From: Lentibacillus jeotgali
GTDB taxonomy: Bacteria; Bacillota; Bacilli; Bacillales; Amphibacillaceae
Direction: 5' to 3'
DNA: 64,000 nt
Assembly (NCBI RefSeq): GCF_000224785.1
Contig: NZ_AGAV01000008.1
Span: 87,593-151,592, forward strand
Within the stretch, counting starts at the first letter, position 1; each line of letters opens with the position of its first letter. Below the pieces are notes generated by a model, which saw only the letters and a program-made list of their open reading frames with translations, was not told the DNA's origin and ran no database searches. A program made the translations under genes and the position numbers. Positions 56,778-64,000 of this stretch are shown in pieces.

Positions 56778-58080
56778 GATCAGCTATGAGGAGCTAGAGC
56801 CGTTCTACAAAATCAATGACTTAGAGGTCGGGGTGGCGCGTGTAGTCGGCGACCCGGGGAATCCCAATAAACCTACGGGATATGGCCCCCCTATCCCCCC
56901 AGGAAAGCTCGGCCTGAAGATGGCAAAGGCGTTCGAGAAACTTGGGTGGCACTGGTGGCCAGCAGACTACGCCATCCTGACCCAGCATAAAGATAACCGT
57001 CTCCCCTGCAATGCGTGCGGACCCTGCTTAAGTGGGTGCCCGCGCGGTTCGATCGGCTCTACAAATGTCACTTACTGGCCCAAGGCAATCCGAAACGGCG
57101 TCGATCTGCGCACTAACGCGCGGGTTGAGCGGATTAACGTTGGCGACGACGGGCGTGCCACTGGTGCGACTTACATCGACCGAAATACCGGCGAGCGGCA
57201 CGAGGTTCGCGCGGGCATCGTCGTGATGTGTGCGAACGCCATCGGTACCCCCCGCTTGCTCCTTATGTCCGCCCAGAACGGACACCCGGACGGTTTGGCG
57301 AACAGTAACGGACTAGTAGGCACGCACCTTATGTTCCACAGCTGGGCCTTCGAAGACTTTTGGTTCGATGAACCCATAGAGGACTATAAGGGTCCAGAAC
57401 CAGCGTCCTTGTACAGCCAGGAGTTCTATGACACGAATCCAGATCATGACTTCGTCAACGGATTCTCATTGCAAGTCGGGCGGGCAAACGGTTCCGCCTA
57501 CACTGCTATGGGAACGACGAGTAGTCATCTTGCGCCGTGGGGGGAAGACCACCGGAAATTCTTCAACGAGCACTTCGGACGGCATGTACTCGTCTTCGTA
57601 CAGGGAGAAGATCTCCCGGTAAGAACGAACAGGGTCACGCTAGACACCAAAGTCACCGATTCAAGCGGGCTTCCCGCGCCACACTTGCACTATGAGCTTC
57701 CCGAAAACGACCGTCGACTCATTGAGTTCGGCAGGCAAAGGGCTCGAGAGGCCGCCGAGGCCGCTGGCAGCCTAATAGATTCGAGTAGTACGGGGGTTAC
57801 AGGTGTTAAGGATCATCCATCGCCAGGATGGCACATTATGGGCACCTGCCGGATGGGAAATTCGCCGGAAGATTCAGTAACCAACAAATTCAATCAGTCC
57901 TGGGACGTGCCTAACCTGTTCATCGTTGACGCCAGTGCGCTTCCGACCAGCGCCGCCGTCAATCCGACCAGTACCTTGCAGGCTCTTGCCGTCCGCTGTG
58001 CCGAGTACATTAAGCGGCGTCAACAACACATCCTGTCGCAGAAGGTCACACCCAGCAACGCGGATGCACCGAGTTTTTGA
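56776..58080 (+). pseudogene. GMC oxidoreductase, N-terminally truncated, GC-rich
   Basis: The frame matches GMC family flavoproteins from PISYEELEPFYK (just after a stop at 56773) to the C end, with CNACGPCLSGCPRGS, the catalytic His region GWHIMGTCRMG and VNPTSTLQALA. The FAD-binding N-terminal part, about 150-170 residues with the GxGxxG fold, is missing, so the protein cannot hold FAD. Base composition is much richer in GC than the neighbours (about two-thirds near 57000), pointing to transfer from a high-GC donor. GTG 56833 is the first start-like codon. It is bracketed by direct repeats. Confidence 0.85.
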
Positions 58081-58129
58081 TCGAGTATGAACGTCATGGT
58101 TGCACCGAAATCGATCCGAAACGCATGTG

Positions 58130-58186
58130 TTGCGAAAGCACTATGAGTCTATGAAAGTTGATATTGAAAAAAGAAAACCACTAACC
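58130..58186 (+). repeat. Direct repeat, right copy, in the leader of the intact GMC gene
   Basis: TTGCGAAAGCACTATGAGTC onward to ACCACTAACC, matching 56720-56777. It is in frame with the following gene and could be the relic of another coding sequence (RKHYESMKVDIEKRKPLT). Confidence 0.85.
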
Positions 58187-58261
58187 CCCGAAGTCGATGG
58201 GTTAGCAGCAAAATCCATCCATTTTGCGGCGAATTTGATTTTAGAAAGGGGAAGAAATTAT

Positions 58262-59923
58262 ATGACTTTTATTAAGAAGCTAGATCCGGTTGATGTTTGT
58301 ATCGTAGGGGCAGGTGCCACCGGTGGCACTACCGCTAAGGTTCTAGCTGAAGCAGGATTAAAGGTAGTAGTGTTAGAGAAAGGTCCTCGTATGAAGATAG
58401 AAAACTTTTCGGGTGATGAACTTAAATATCTTAACCGAAACTATCTTTGGCCGGACCCGAAGATTAGCCCAAGGACCGTTAGAGCAGATGAAAAATCTAA
58501 AGCCAAGACGTTCCAGTTTTCTCCTACTCCGCAGATGGTAGGCGGTGGTACAGTGCATTGGGCAGGCTGGGTCCCTCGTCCGTTGGAACAAGACTTTAAG
58601 ATGCACTCTTTGCATGGAGATATTGAAGGTGCTGATCTTGCGGATTGGCCTATTACTTATGATGATCTTGAGCCTTATCTCACTAAGGTTGAGTGGGAGT
58701 TTGGTGTATCTGGACTTGCAGAAGCAAACAAGTATGAACCACGACGTAGCAAAGGGTACCCAACTCCGCCATTGCCGCCTACGAAGTTTGGGAAGAAATT
58801 CTACGAGGGTGCTGAGAAGCTAGGGATAAATGCGTTCCCGATTCCTCACGCTTCAATCTCGAAGCCCTATAAGGGAAGAACTCCAGCGAACTATACGGGA
58901 TTTTGGAATCAGTATGGAGATCCAGGAACCACTCGGTCGAGCACACTGACTAACTTTATCCCCCAAGCCTTAGCCACCGGAAATTGCGATCTGCGAACAG
59001 GTTGTATGATTCGAGAAGTCACCGTAAATAAAGAAGGTCATGCTAAGGGAGTAATCTACATAGATTCAGATGGCCAAGAGTTTGAACAGGAGGCTAGCAT
59101 TGTTATTTTATGTCCTGGTGCCATAGAATCAACAAGGCTTCTACTTATGTCGAAGTCTAACTTATTCCCAGATGGCTTGGCGAACAGCAGTGGGCTGGTC
59201 GGCAAGTATGCAACTTTCCATGAATACGCGTTCGCAACAGGGATTTTCGATAAGGACGTACATGATCCTCTTCACGGTTTTGCAGGTCATTACATTAGCG
59301 CAGGCTCGATGCAGTTCTACGAGACTGATGAGAAGCGAGGATACATCGGAGGTTGTATTACCTCTTCTTCACAAGTAGGACACCCAATTAACTGGGTTTG
59401 CCCAGACAGACCAGAGTGGGGGATAGCCATGAAGGATGCTGATCGCGACTTCTACAACCACTCAATGAAGATTGGGATTATTCTTCAAGACTTACCTCAA
59501 GAATCTAATAGAGTGGATCTTGATCCCGATGTTAAGGATGCCTGGGGTTTACCGGTTGCGAGAATCACATACAAACCCCACTCGAACGATATTAACATGG
59601 CGAATTGGATGATAAACAAAAACGCTGAAATCCTTGAAGCGGCGGGAGCGTCAAAGACGATCAAGGTAATTCCCGAAAACGAATTAACTGGTAATACTTG
59701 TCACCAACATGGTACTGCTAGAATGGGTAACGATCCAGCTAAGAGTGTTTTGGACAAGTGGTGCAAGGCCCACGATGTTGAGAACCTCTACATTCTAGAC
59801 GGAAGTAGTTTCCCAACATCCTTAGGGGTTAATCCGACACTAACAATGATGGCCAATGCTTGGAGGGTCTCCGAGTATATCACTGAAGTCCATGCCAAGG
59901 GTCGTCAAGAACAGTATGTATAA
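58262..59923 (+). CDS. GMC family oxidoreductase (gluconate dehydrogenase large-subunit type)
   Basis: FAD enzyme that oxidises a sugar or polyol. The N-terminal Rossmann motif VCIVGAGATGGTTAKVLAEAG is intact, with VVVLEKG after it, the FAD contact VGGGTVHWAGW near residue 98, WPITYDDLEPYL near 138, and the C-terminal catalytic His in GNTCHQHGTARMG and Asn in GVNPTLTMMAN. About 553 residues from ATG 58262, which follows AAAGGGGAAG; the frame stays open upstream to 58100, but no better ribosome site is there. No signal peptide. Its partner is the subunit-3 gene 330 bases downstream. Confidence 0.88.
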   Translation: MTFIKKLDPVDVCIVGAGATGGTTAKVLAEAGLKVVVLEKGPRMKIENFSGDELKYLNRNYLWPDPKISPRTVRADEKSKAKTFQFSPTPQMVGGGTVHWAGWVPRPLEQDFKMHSLHGDIEGADLADWPITYDDLEPYLTKVEWEFGVSGLAEANKYEPRRSKGYPTPPLPPTKFGKKFYEGAEKLGINAFPIPHASISKPYKGRTPANYTGFWNQYGDPGTTRSSTLTNFIPQALATGNCDLRTGCMIREVTVNKEGHAKGVIYIDSDGQEFEQEASIVILCPGAIESTRLLLMSKSNLFPDGLANSSGLVGKYATFHEYAFATGIFDKDVHDPLHGFAGHYISAGSMQFYETDEKRGYIGGCITSSSQVGHPINWVCPDRPEWGIAMKDADRDFYNHSMKIGIILQDLPQESNRVDLDPDVKDAWGLPVARITYKPHSNDINMANWMINKNAEILEAAGASKTIKVIPENELTGNTCHQHGTARMGNDPAKSVLDKWCKAHDVENLYILDGSSFPTSLGVNPTLTMMANAWRVSEYITEVHAKGRQEQYV

Positions 59924-60065
59924 TAAAAACACGTGTAATGGATTATTAAAAAATATTTGTATTTGAAGAAAAGCTTTAGCATATCACAGAATTTTATTGC
60001 TTTATTGGTATAGTATCATTAGTTAATTATACTAAAAAATGGCTTTAAAGTATAAAGTTTTTGAA

Positions 60066-60095
60066 GAGTTTGTCTTGCTGTTCAAAGACAAACTC
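60066..60095. other. Strong hairpin in the gap before the subunit-3 gene
   Basis: GAGTTTGTCTT and AAGACAAACTC form an 11-base perfect stem with an eight-base loop. No T run follows, so it is not a classic terminator. The rest of the 330-base AT-rich gap (59924-60254) shows no convincing gene. Confidence 0.6.
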
Positions 60096-60254
60096 CAGAT
60101 AATCTTCATATTTAATTAATGATCTTAAACGTAATATCTCCATATCATTAAGCAGAGGAATTAAAAAAGCAAAAGACTTAGTCAAAAAGATGCTAGAGAT
60201 AATAAGGAAAATTAATTTCCGAGAGGCTATTTTAATAAAAGGAGAGTGTTTCCT

Positions 60255-60956
60255 ATGGCAAGTAAAGCAGATTGGCCCGTTATAAATTCCCCAGTGAATC
60301 AAGCGTCCGACACTCGCTTATTTTTTAACCAACACGAGTGGGAGACTATAGAAGAAGCGACAGCTCGGATCATACCAACAGATCACGATCCTGGAGCTCG
60401 AGAGGCTGGCGTGGTTCGATTTATTGACCGTTATCTTTCGAGTGTAGATTACATTTATGCATCTGCAGACGGTGGAGGATTTCTGAAGATAGAAGGCAAA
60501 GAGGTAGACGCTTGGCGAGAGCGCATGGTAGAGATGCAGGAGACCTATCGTCAGGGTATCCGAAAGCTGGACGAGAGCTCGCATGAGAAGTTCGGTTCTG
60601 TTTTTAAGGATTTGAGCGATGAAAAGCAGAATGAGATTCTGGAAGACCTTTCAGGAAGGCCGAAGCCGGAACATATGAAATTTGATACTTCGGGTGAGCA
60701 CAATACCTTTCTTCAGGGTACGTTTGACGAGGGTTTGGACTTCTTTAGTGCTTTGGTTCTCCACACCCGTCAAGGATACTATTCCGACCCGGTATACGGG
60801 GGTAACAAGGATTATGTCGGTTGGAAGGTCATCGGCTTTCCTGGACCTAAATCCTTGGCTGACACCAACACCTTAAAATTCAGCGTTAAGGATTACTATC
60901 ATCAAGATTACGATTGGGCTGATTTGATCCCTTACCTGAAGGAAAGAGTGGAATAA
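60255..60956 (+). CDS. Gluconate 2-dehydrogenase subunit 3-like protein
   Basis: Small partner subunit of GMC sugar dehydrogenases. It shows the family pattern FFNQHEWETIEEATARIIPTD near residue 24, HTRQGYYSDPVYGGN near 176 and VIGFPGPK near 200. ATG 60255 follows AAAAGGAGAG. It has about 233 residues and no Tat or Sec signal, unlike periplasmic members, so the complex is probably cytoplasmic. It works with the GMC protein encoded upstream. Confidence 0.87.
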   Translation: MASKADWPVINSPVNQASDTRLFFNQHEWETIEEATARIIPTDHDPGAREAGVVRFIDRYLSSVDYIYASADGGGFLKIEGKEVDAWRERMVEMQETYRQGIRKLDESSHEKFGSVFKDLSDEKQNEILEDLSGRPKPEHMKFDTSGEHNTFLQGTFDEGLDFFSALVLHTRQGYYSDPVYGGNKDYVGWKVIGFPGPKSLADTNTLKFSVKDYYHQDYDWADLIPYLKERVE

Positions 60957-60962
60957 ATGAAG

Positions 60963-60983
60963 TTCACCCACCATTGGGGTGAA
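60963..60983 (+). other. Hairpin directly after the subunit-3 stop
   Basis: TTCACCC-ACCATTG-GGGTGAA, seven-base perfect stem, beginning six bases after the stop codon, no T run. Confidence 0.5.
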
Positions 60984-61032
60984 ACTAGAGCGGCCATTCT
61001 GTGGATATGGCAGCGATTCGGGAAATTATGAG

Positions 61033-61058
61033 CCACTCTGGAAAAGAGTGGTTTTTTT
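61033..61058 (+). terminator. Rho-independent terminator of the GMC/subunit-3 unit
   Basis: CCACTCT-GGAAA-AGAGTGG followed by seven T. It separates the oxidoreductase genes from the mannonate dehydratase relic. Confidence 0.85.
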
Positions 61059-61118
61059 CTCGGTGAAGTCACCGTATCTAGGTTAAAACACTCTACTACG
61101 CGACACTGCAGAGAATAA

Positions 61119-61513
61119 AATAAAGAAAATGTTCAATACATGCTGCGTGCAGTAGACAGCACAAATAATAGCATTACATTTTGTACAGGTTCATATCGTA
61201 CTAATCCTTCAAAGGATTTACTTGAGATAATTGAGGCTGTGAAGGGAAGAATTCATTTTGTTCACGCCAGTAATGTGGAGTGGATTGGTAATTTATCATT
61301 TCAAGAAACATCCCATCTTGCAAGAGATGGTTCATAAGAAATGGTAGGGATCATTCATAAATTACGGAAAATTGGGTTTACAGGACCTGTTCGCCTGATC
61401 ATGGAAGAATGATTTGGGGAGAAGAAGGCAGACCCGGTTATGGATTATATGATCGCGCCCATAAAATTTTATCGCAAACACCTTTGGAACGGTTTGGGGA
61501 GCAAAGGGAATAG
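61119..61513 (+). pseudogene. uxuA: Mannonate dehydratase relic
   Basis: The C-terminal third of a UxuA-like gene survives in pieces. The first frame reads ENVQYMLRAVDS, NSITFCTGSY and GRIHFVHASNVEWIG; after a break, [18 protein letters not shown]; after a second frameshift, [20 protein letters not shown], a UxuA signature. The N-terminal two-thirds are missing and the end is altered. It shows that this locus once contained a glucuronate/fructuronate branch feeding the KDG kinase. Confidence 0.85.
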
Positions 61514-61620
61514 AGAGTAACATTACTATGGTTAGTTGATCATCAGTCATCCAGTTTGACATTGTTGTACCGGGTGATAGAGGATTTTCGACATATTCAG
61601 GTGTTTAGAAAGGGGATTAG

Positions 61621-62253
61621 ATGCAAACCTATACGATTTTAAATCAAATGATAGCGAGTAAACTGGCAGTTGTCATTCGCGGAGATAACCTGACAATGGC
61701 AGAAAAAATCGCTGTGGCGTGTGAAAAGGGCGGAATAAAGACATTGGAGGTTACCTTTACCGTACCTAAAGCAGGACATCTTATAGAAACGCTGATCGCC
61801 CGATGCGATGAAGATGTGCTTGTAGGGGCAGGTACCGTATTAGACAGTGAGACTGCCAGAATCGCTATCATATCTGGAGCGAAATTTATCGTAAGTCCAT
61901 CTTTTGATAAAGAAACGGCAAAGTTATGCAATCGATACCAGATTCCGTACTTACCTGGATGTATGACGATTAATGAGATGTTGCGGGCGACTGAATATGG
62001 TGTCTCGGTTTTGAAACTATTTCCGGGCCAATCTTATGAGCCTTCTTTTATAAAAAATATTCATGGTCCGCTCCCTTATTTGAATATTATGCCAACGGGA
62101 GGGATTACGGTTGACAACGTCGGATCCTGGTTGGAAGCAGGGGCGGTCATGGTTGGTGTCGGTGGGGAAATTACCCGTCCGGCAAAAGACGGTGATTATG
62201 ACAAAGTGGAGCAGCTCGCAAACGAGTTTCAGAAAAAGGTACAGGGGGGATAA
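61621..62253 (+). CDS. eda: 2-keto-3-deoxy-6-phosphogluconate aldolase
   Basis: Class I aldolase splitting KDPG to pyruvate and glyceraldehyde-3-phosphate. Visible are the catalytic Glu region IKTLEVTFTVP (near residue 41), GAGTVLD (near 70), the Schiff-base Lys in SVLKLFPGQSYEP (near 132) and the phosphate loop IMPTGGI (near 159). At 210 residues it is normal. The start follows AAAGGGGATT. It is three bases ahead of the kinase gene, so the two form an operon. Confidence 0.93.
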   Translation: MQTYTILNQMIASKLAVVIRGDNLTMAEKIAVACEKGGIKTLEVTFTVPKAGHLIETLIARCDEDVLVGAGTVLDSETARIAIISGAKFIVSPSFDKETAKLCNRYQIPYLPGCMTINEMLRATEYGVSVLKLFPGQSYEPSFIKNIHGPLPYLNIMPTGGITVDNVGSWLEAGAVMVGVGGEITRPAKDGDYDKVEQLANEFQKKVQGG

Positions 62254-62256
62254 ACC

Positions 62257-63258
62257 ATGGCCAAAATCCTTACAATGGGTGAATTATTATTAAGACTCAC
62301 CCCTGTAAACCATCAGCGATTAAACATAGGTGGGCATTTTACAGCGAACTATGGCGGGGCTGAAGCAAATGTTGCTGTATCCCTTAGTCGATTTGGTCAT
62401 GATGTTTCTTTTTTGTCGGCTTTTCCACCAAATGATATCGGAGATGCAGCCCTGTCTCATTTGCAAGCATCTGGTGTTGATACATCATCAGTATTTCGTC
62501 TTGGCGAACGTTTGGGGATTTATTTTTATGAAGAAGGCTTTTCGCTTCGACAGGGTAAAGTCATCTATGACCGGAAAGCTTCATCTGTTCTTGAGTTGCC
62601 TGATCAGTATATCGACTGGGATCAAGTGTATGATGAGGTGGACCTCTTGCACGTAACCGGTATCACACCGGCATTGAGTAAAGGTATGAAAGAGTTCACT
62701 TTAGCCGGTATCCAGGAAGCGAAAAAACGGAATGTTCAAGTCAGTTTTGATTTTAATTACCGTAGTAAGCTATGGGGCGTAGAAGAGGCTAAAGAAACCT
62801 TTTTGGCAATTTTGCCTCACGTTGATATTTGTTTTGCAGGTTATAAAGACTTTGTGTATCTTCTCGGATTTGAAGGTCCGGATGAATTTGATAAAGAGAC
62901 TTTGGAACGGTTTTATCGAGAATTTGCTGAACTTTACAAGATAAAATATCTTGCGTCTACCAGGCGAACGGTATTCTCCACATCGAAAAATGAACTGACA
63001 GGCTATATTTATTTTGAAGACTATTTATATGAAAGCGATCATGTGTCATTTGAAATCTTAGATCGAATCGGTGGGGGAGACGCATTTGCCTCAGGAGTGT
63101 TACATACGATTATATCGGGCCTGGCTCCTGAGGAAGTGATTGAATTTGGGATTGGCTCAGGTGTGTTGAAGCATATGGTCTACGGAGATTATAATCAATT
63201 TTCCGAAGAAGAAGTGGAAGCTTTTCTTGCGAATCGTGATAAGGATGTTAATCGATAA
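62257..63258 (+). CDS. kdgK: 2-keto-3-deoxygluconate kinase (PfkB family)
   Basis: Phosphorylates KDG to KDPG. The ribokinase fold is clear: GELLLRLTP at the start, YGGAEANVAVSLSRFG near residue 31, and the catalytic-base motif DRIGGGDAFASGV near 270. The length of 333 residues fits. It follows the aldolase gene by three bases, with the ribosome site GGGGGATAAACC inside the aldolase end. Together they complete the lower Entner-Doudoroff branch. Confidence 0.9.
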   Translation: MAKILTMGELLLRLTPVNHQRLNIGGHFTANYGGAEANVAVSLSRFGHDVSFLSAFPPNDIGDAALSHLQASGVDTSSVFRLGERLGIYFYEEGFSLRQGKVIYDRKASSVLELPDQYIDWDQVYDEVDLLHVTGITPALSKGMKEFTLAGIQEAKKRNVQVSFDFNYRSKLWGVEEAKETFLAILPHVDICFAGYKDFVYLLGFEGPDEFDKETLERFYREFAELYKIKYLASTRRTVFSTSKNELTGYIYFEDYLYESDHVSFEILDRIGGGDAFASGVLHTIISGLAPEEVIEFGIGSGVLKHMVYGDYNQFSEEEVEAFLANRDKDVNR

Positions 63259-63399
63259 TCATTTAAAAGACCTTGGTGAGGGTTTAAAATAAAAAGTTAC
63301 GCCGTTCATAACAAAGATCCGTTTAAAACAAAGTTGCACCGGAAAAGCCCGTTTTAAAAATTTATCAGACAGGTTTTTTACCTTTGATCTTCAACAAAC

Positions 63400-63472
63400 G
63401 GGCGCAATTCACTAATAAGAAATCGTGTCAATATCGCATATAAGAGCCATTTTGCGGAATAACAATTGCAAC
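63400..63472 (+). repeat. Cassette-spacer palindromic repeat, copy E
   Basis: Starts CGGGCGCAATTCACTAATAA, has AAATCGTGTCAATATCGCAT and then TAAGAGCCATTTTGCGGAAT. It aligns with copy D over its whole length (AATATCGCAYATAAG in both). It precedes the last gene. Confidence 0.65.
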
Positions 63473-63508
63473 TATTTATTGATTTGATACGTCTGTTTTC
63501 AATAAGGG

Positions 63509-63958
63509 GTGAGTGCAATTAAAAAAAGTTTTACCATAATTATTGTCATTGGATTAATTATTACAGGGGTGTTTATCTTTGTACCATTTAATTCGGAACC
63601 ACCTACACCAACTGTAACGGCAGCAGGCACAAAAATTCCCACTACACAAGGGTCATATTGTTGGGACGGATTATTTTCAGCTCAGTGTGTAGATAAAATT
63701 TATACAGGACCGTTAGATATGGCAAAAGAACATAAGCAAACAGTTGTCTCCCCAAATGAAGAAATTAAAATTGATTTTAAGAAAGAACCTAAAACAATAG
63801 AAGTGGAGCAATGGATTGATAATGAAAATACAGGTAACATTGAAGTGAAGACTAATTCAATCCTGGCTCCAAAAGAAAAAGGAAAATATGTTTATAATGT
63901 ATTAGCTGATTGGAATCAAGGAGACGTGAATTACGTGTTCTCAATTGAAGTGAAATAA
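63509..63958 (+). CDS. Hypothetical secreted or membrane-anchored protein
   Basis: A 149-residue product with an N-terminal hydrophobic helix (FTIIIVIGLIITGVFIFV) and an extracellular-type domain with two Cys (YCWDGLFSAQCVDKIY), ending in beta-rich WNQGDVNYVFSIEVK. Many short exported Bacillaceae proteins look like this; no function is recognised. GTG 63509 follows AATAAGGGG. It lies behind a copy of the palindromic repeat, like the genes at 46.5-48.4 kb. Confidence 0.6.
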   Translation: MSAIKKSFTIIIVIGLIITGVFIFVPFNSEPPTPTVTAAGTKIPTTQGSYCWDGLFSAQCVDKIYTGPLDMAKEHKQTVVSPNEEIKIDFKKEPKTIEVEQWIDNENTGNIEVKTNSILAPKEKGKYVYNVLADWNQGDVNYVFSIEVK

Positions 63959-64000
63959 GTGTTTTATGCCGTTATCGAGGCGCAGTTGCTGAAGAAGCAC

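Noticed and set aside
59924..60254. Minus-strand frame over the gap before the subunit-3 gene
   Set aside because: Low complexity, Leu/Phe/Ile-rich, weak start context and no recognisable pattern; it also crosses the strong hairpin.

Overview
The window is chromosomal DNA of a low-to-moderate GC, endospore-forming Firmicute of the Bacillaceae. The gene order of the first 33 kb follows the Bacillus subtilis pyr and ylo/prp region, spoVM is present, and codon use and many Asp/Glu-rich proteins suggest a halotolerant genus near Virgibacillus, Lentibacillus or Oceanobacillus. The genus is an inference.

Region 1 (1-10.9 kb) is the de novo pyrimidine operon: uracil permease (cut by the window start), pyrB, pyrC, carA, carB, pyrK, pyrD, pyrF, pyrE, tightly packed and mostly overlapping. 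A LysR regulator and an Ohr-type peroxidase follow (11.0-12.4 kb).

Region 2 (12.4-33.1 kb) is core housekeeping: rqcH, a P-type Ca2+ ATPase, remA, gmk, rpoZ, coaBC, priA, fmt, rsmB, the prpC/prkC phosphatase-kinase pair, rsgA, rpe, thiN, spoVM, rpmB, yloU and yloV. Against B. subtilis the slots of yicC/yloC, def and rlmN are empty. Two copies of a composite palindromic repeat (12.45 and 33.19 kb) and a smaller inverted-repeat element (18.97 kb) lie in the gaps.

Region 3 (33.7-48.5 kb) is accessory. An AzgA-type purine permease is followed by the left and early part of a prophage (integrase, S24 repressor, Cro-like protein, excisionase-like protein, DnaD-like and DnaC-like replication proteins, ArpU-like regulator). 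No structural genes follow; instead there is a DDE insertion sequence. Then comes a group of low-GC genes with a defence-island look: an AbiGi/DUF2971-like protein, a small membrane protein and a 455-residue protein that share a Q/N-rich peptide motif, and a duplicated uncharacterised gene. From 46.4 to 48.5 kb, unrelated short genes alternate with copies of one palindromic repeat, like a cassette array. Another copy of that repeat lies at 63.4 kb, next to the last gene.

Region 4 (48.5-63.3 kb) sits between those repeat copies. It holds an IS110-family and an IS4-family element, then a sugar-acid catabolic cluster: GntR/FCD regulator with TTGTATACAA operators, enolase-superfamily dehydratase, metallo-beta-lactamase-fold hydrolase, SDR stub, isochorismatase-like hydrolase, DJ-1/PfpI protein, a truncated GC-rich GMC oxidoreductase, an intact GMC oxidoreductase with a gluconate-dehydrogenase subunit-3 partner, a decayed mannonate dehydratase gene, KDPG aldolase and KDG kinase. 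The likely route is oxidation or lactone opening of a sugar, dehydration to 2-keto-3-deoxygluconate, phosphorylation to KDPG and cleavage to pyruvate and glyceraldehyde-3-phosphate. The cluster shows much recent rearrangement. No rRNA, tRNA or CRISPR array was seen.
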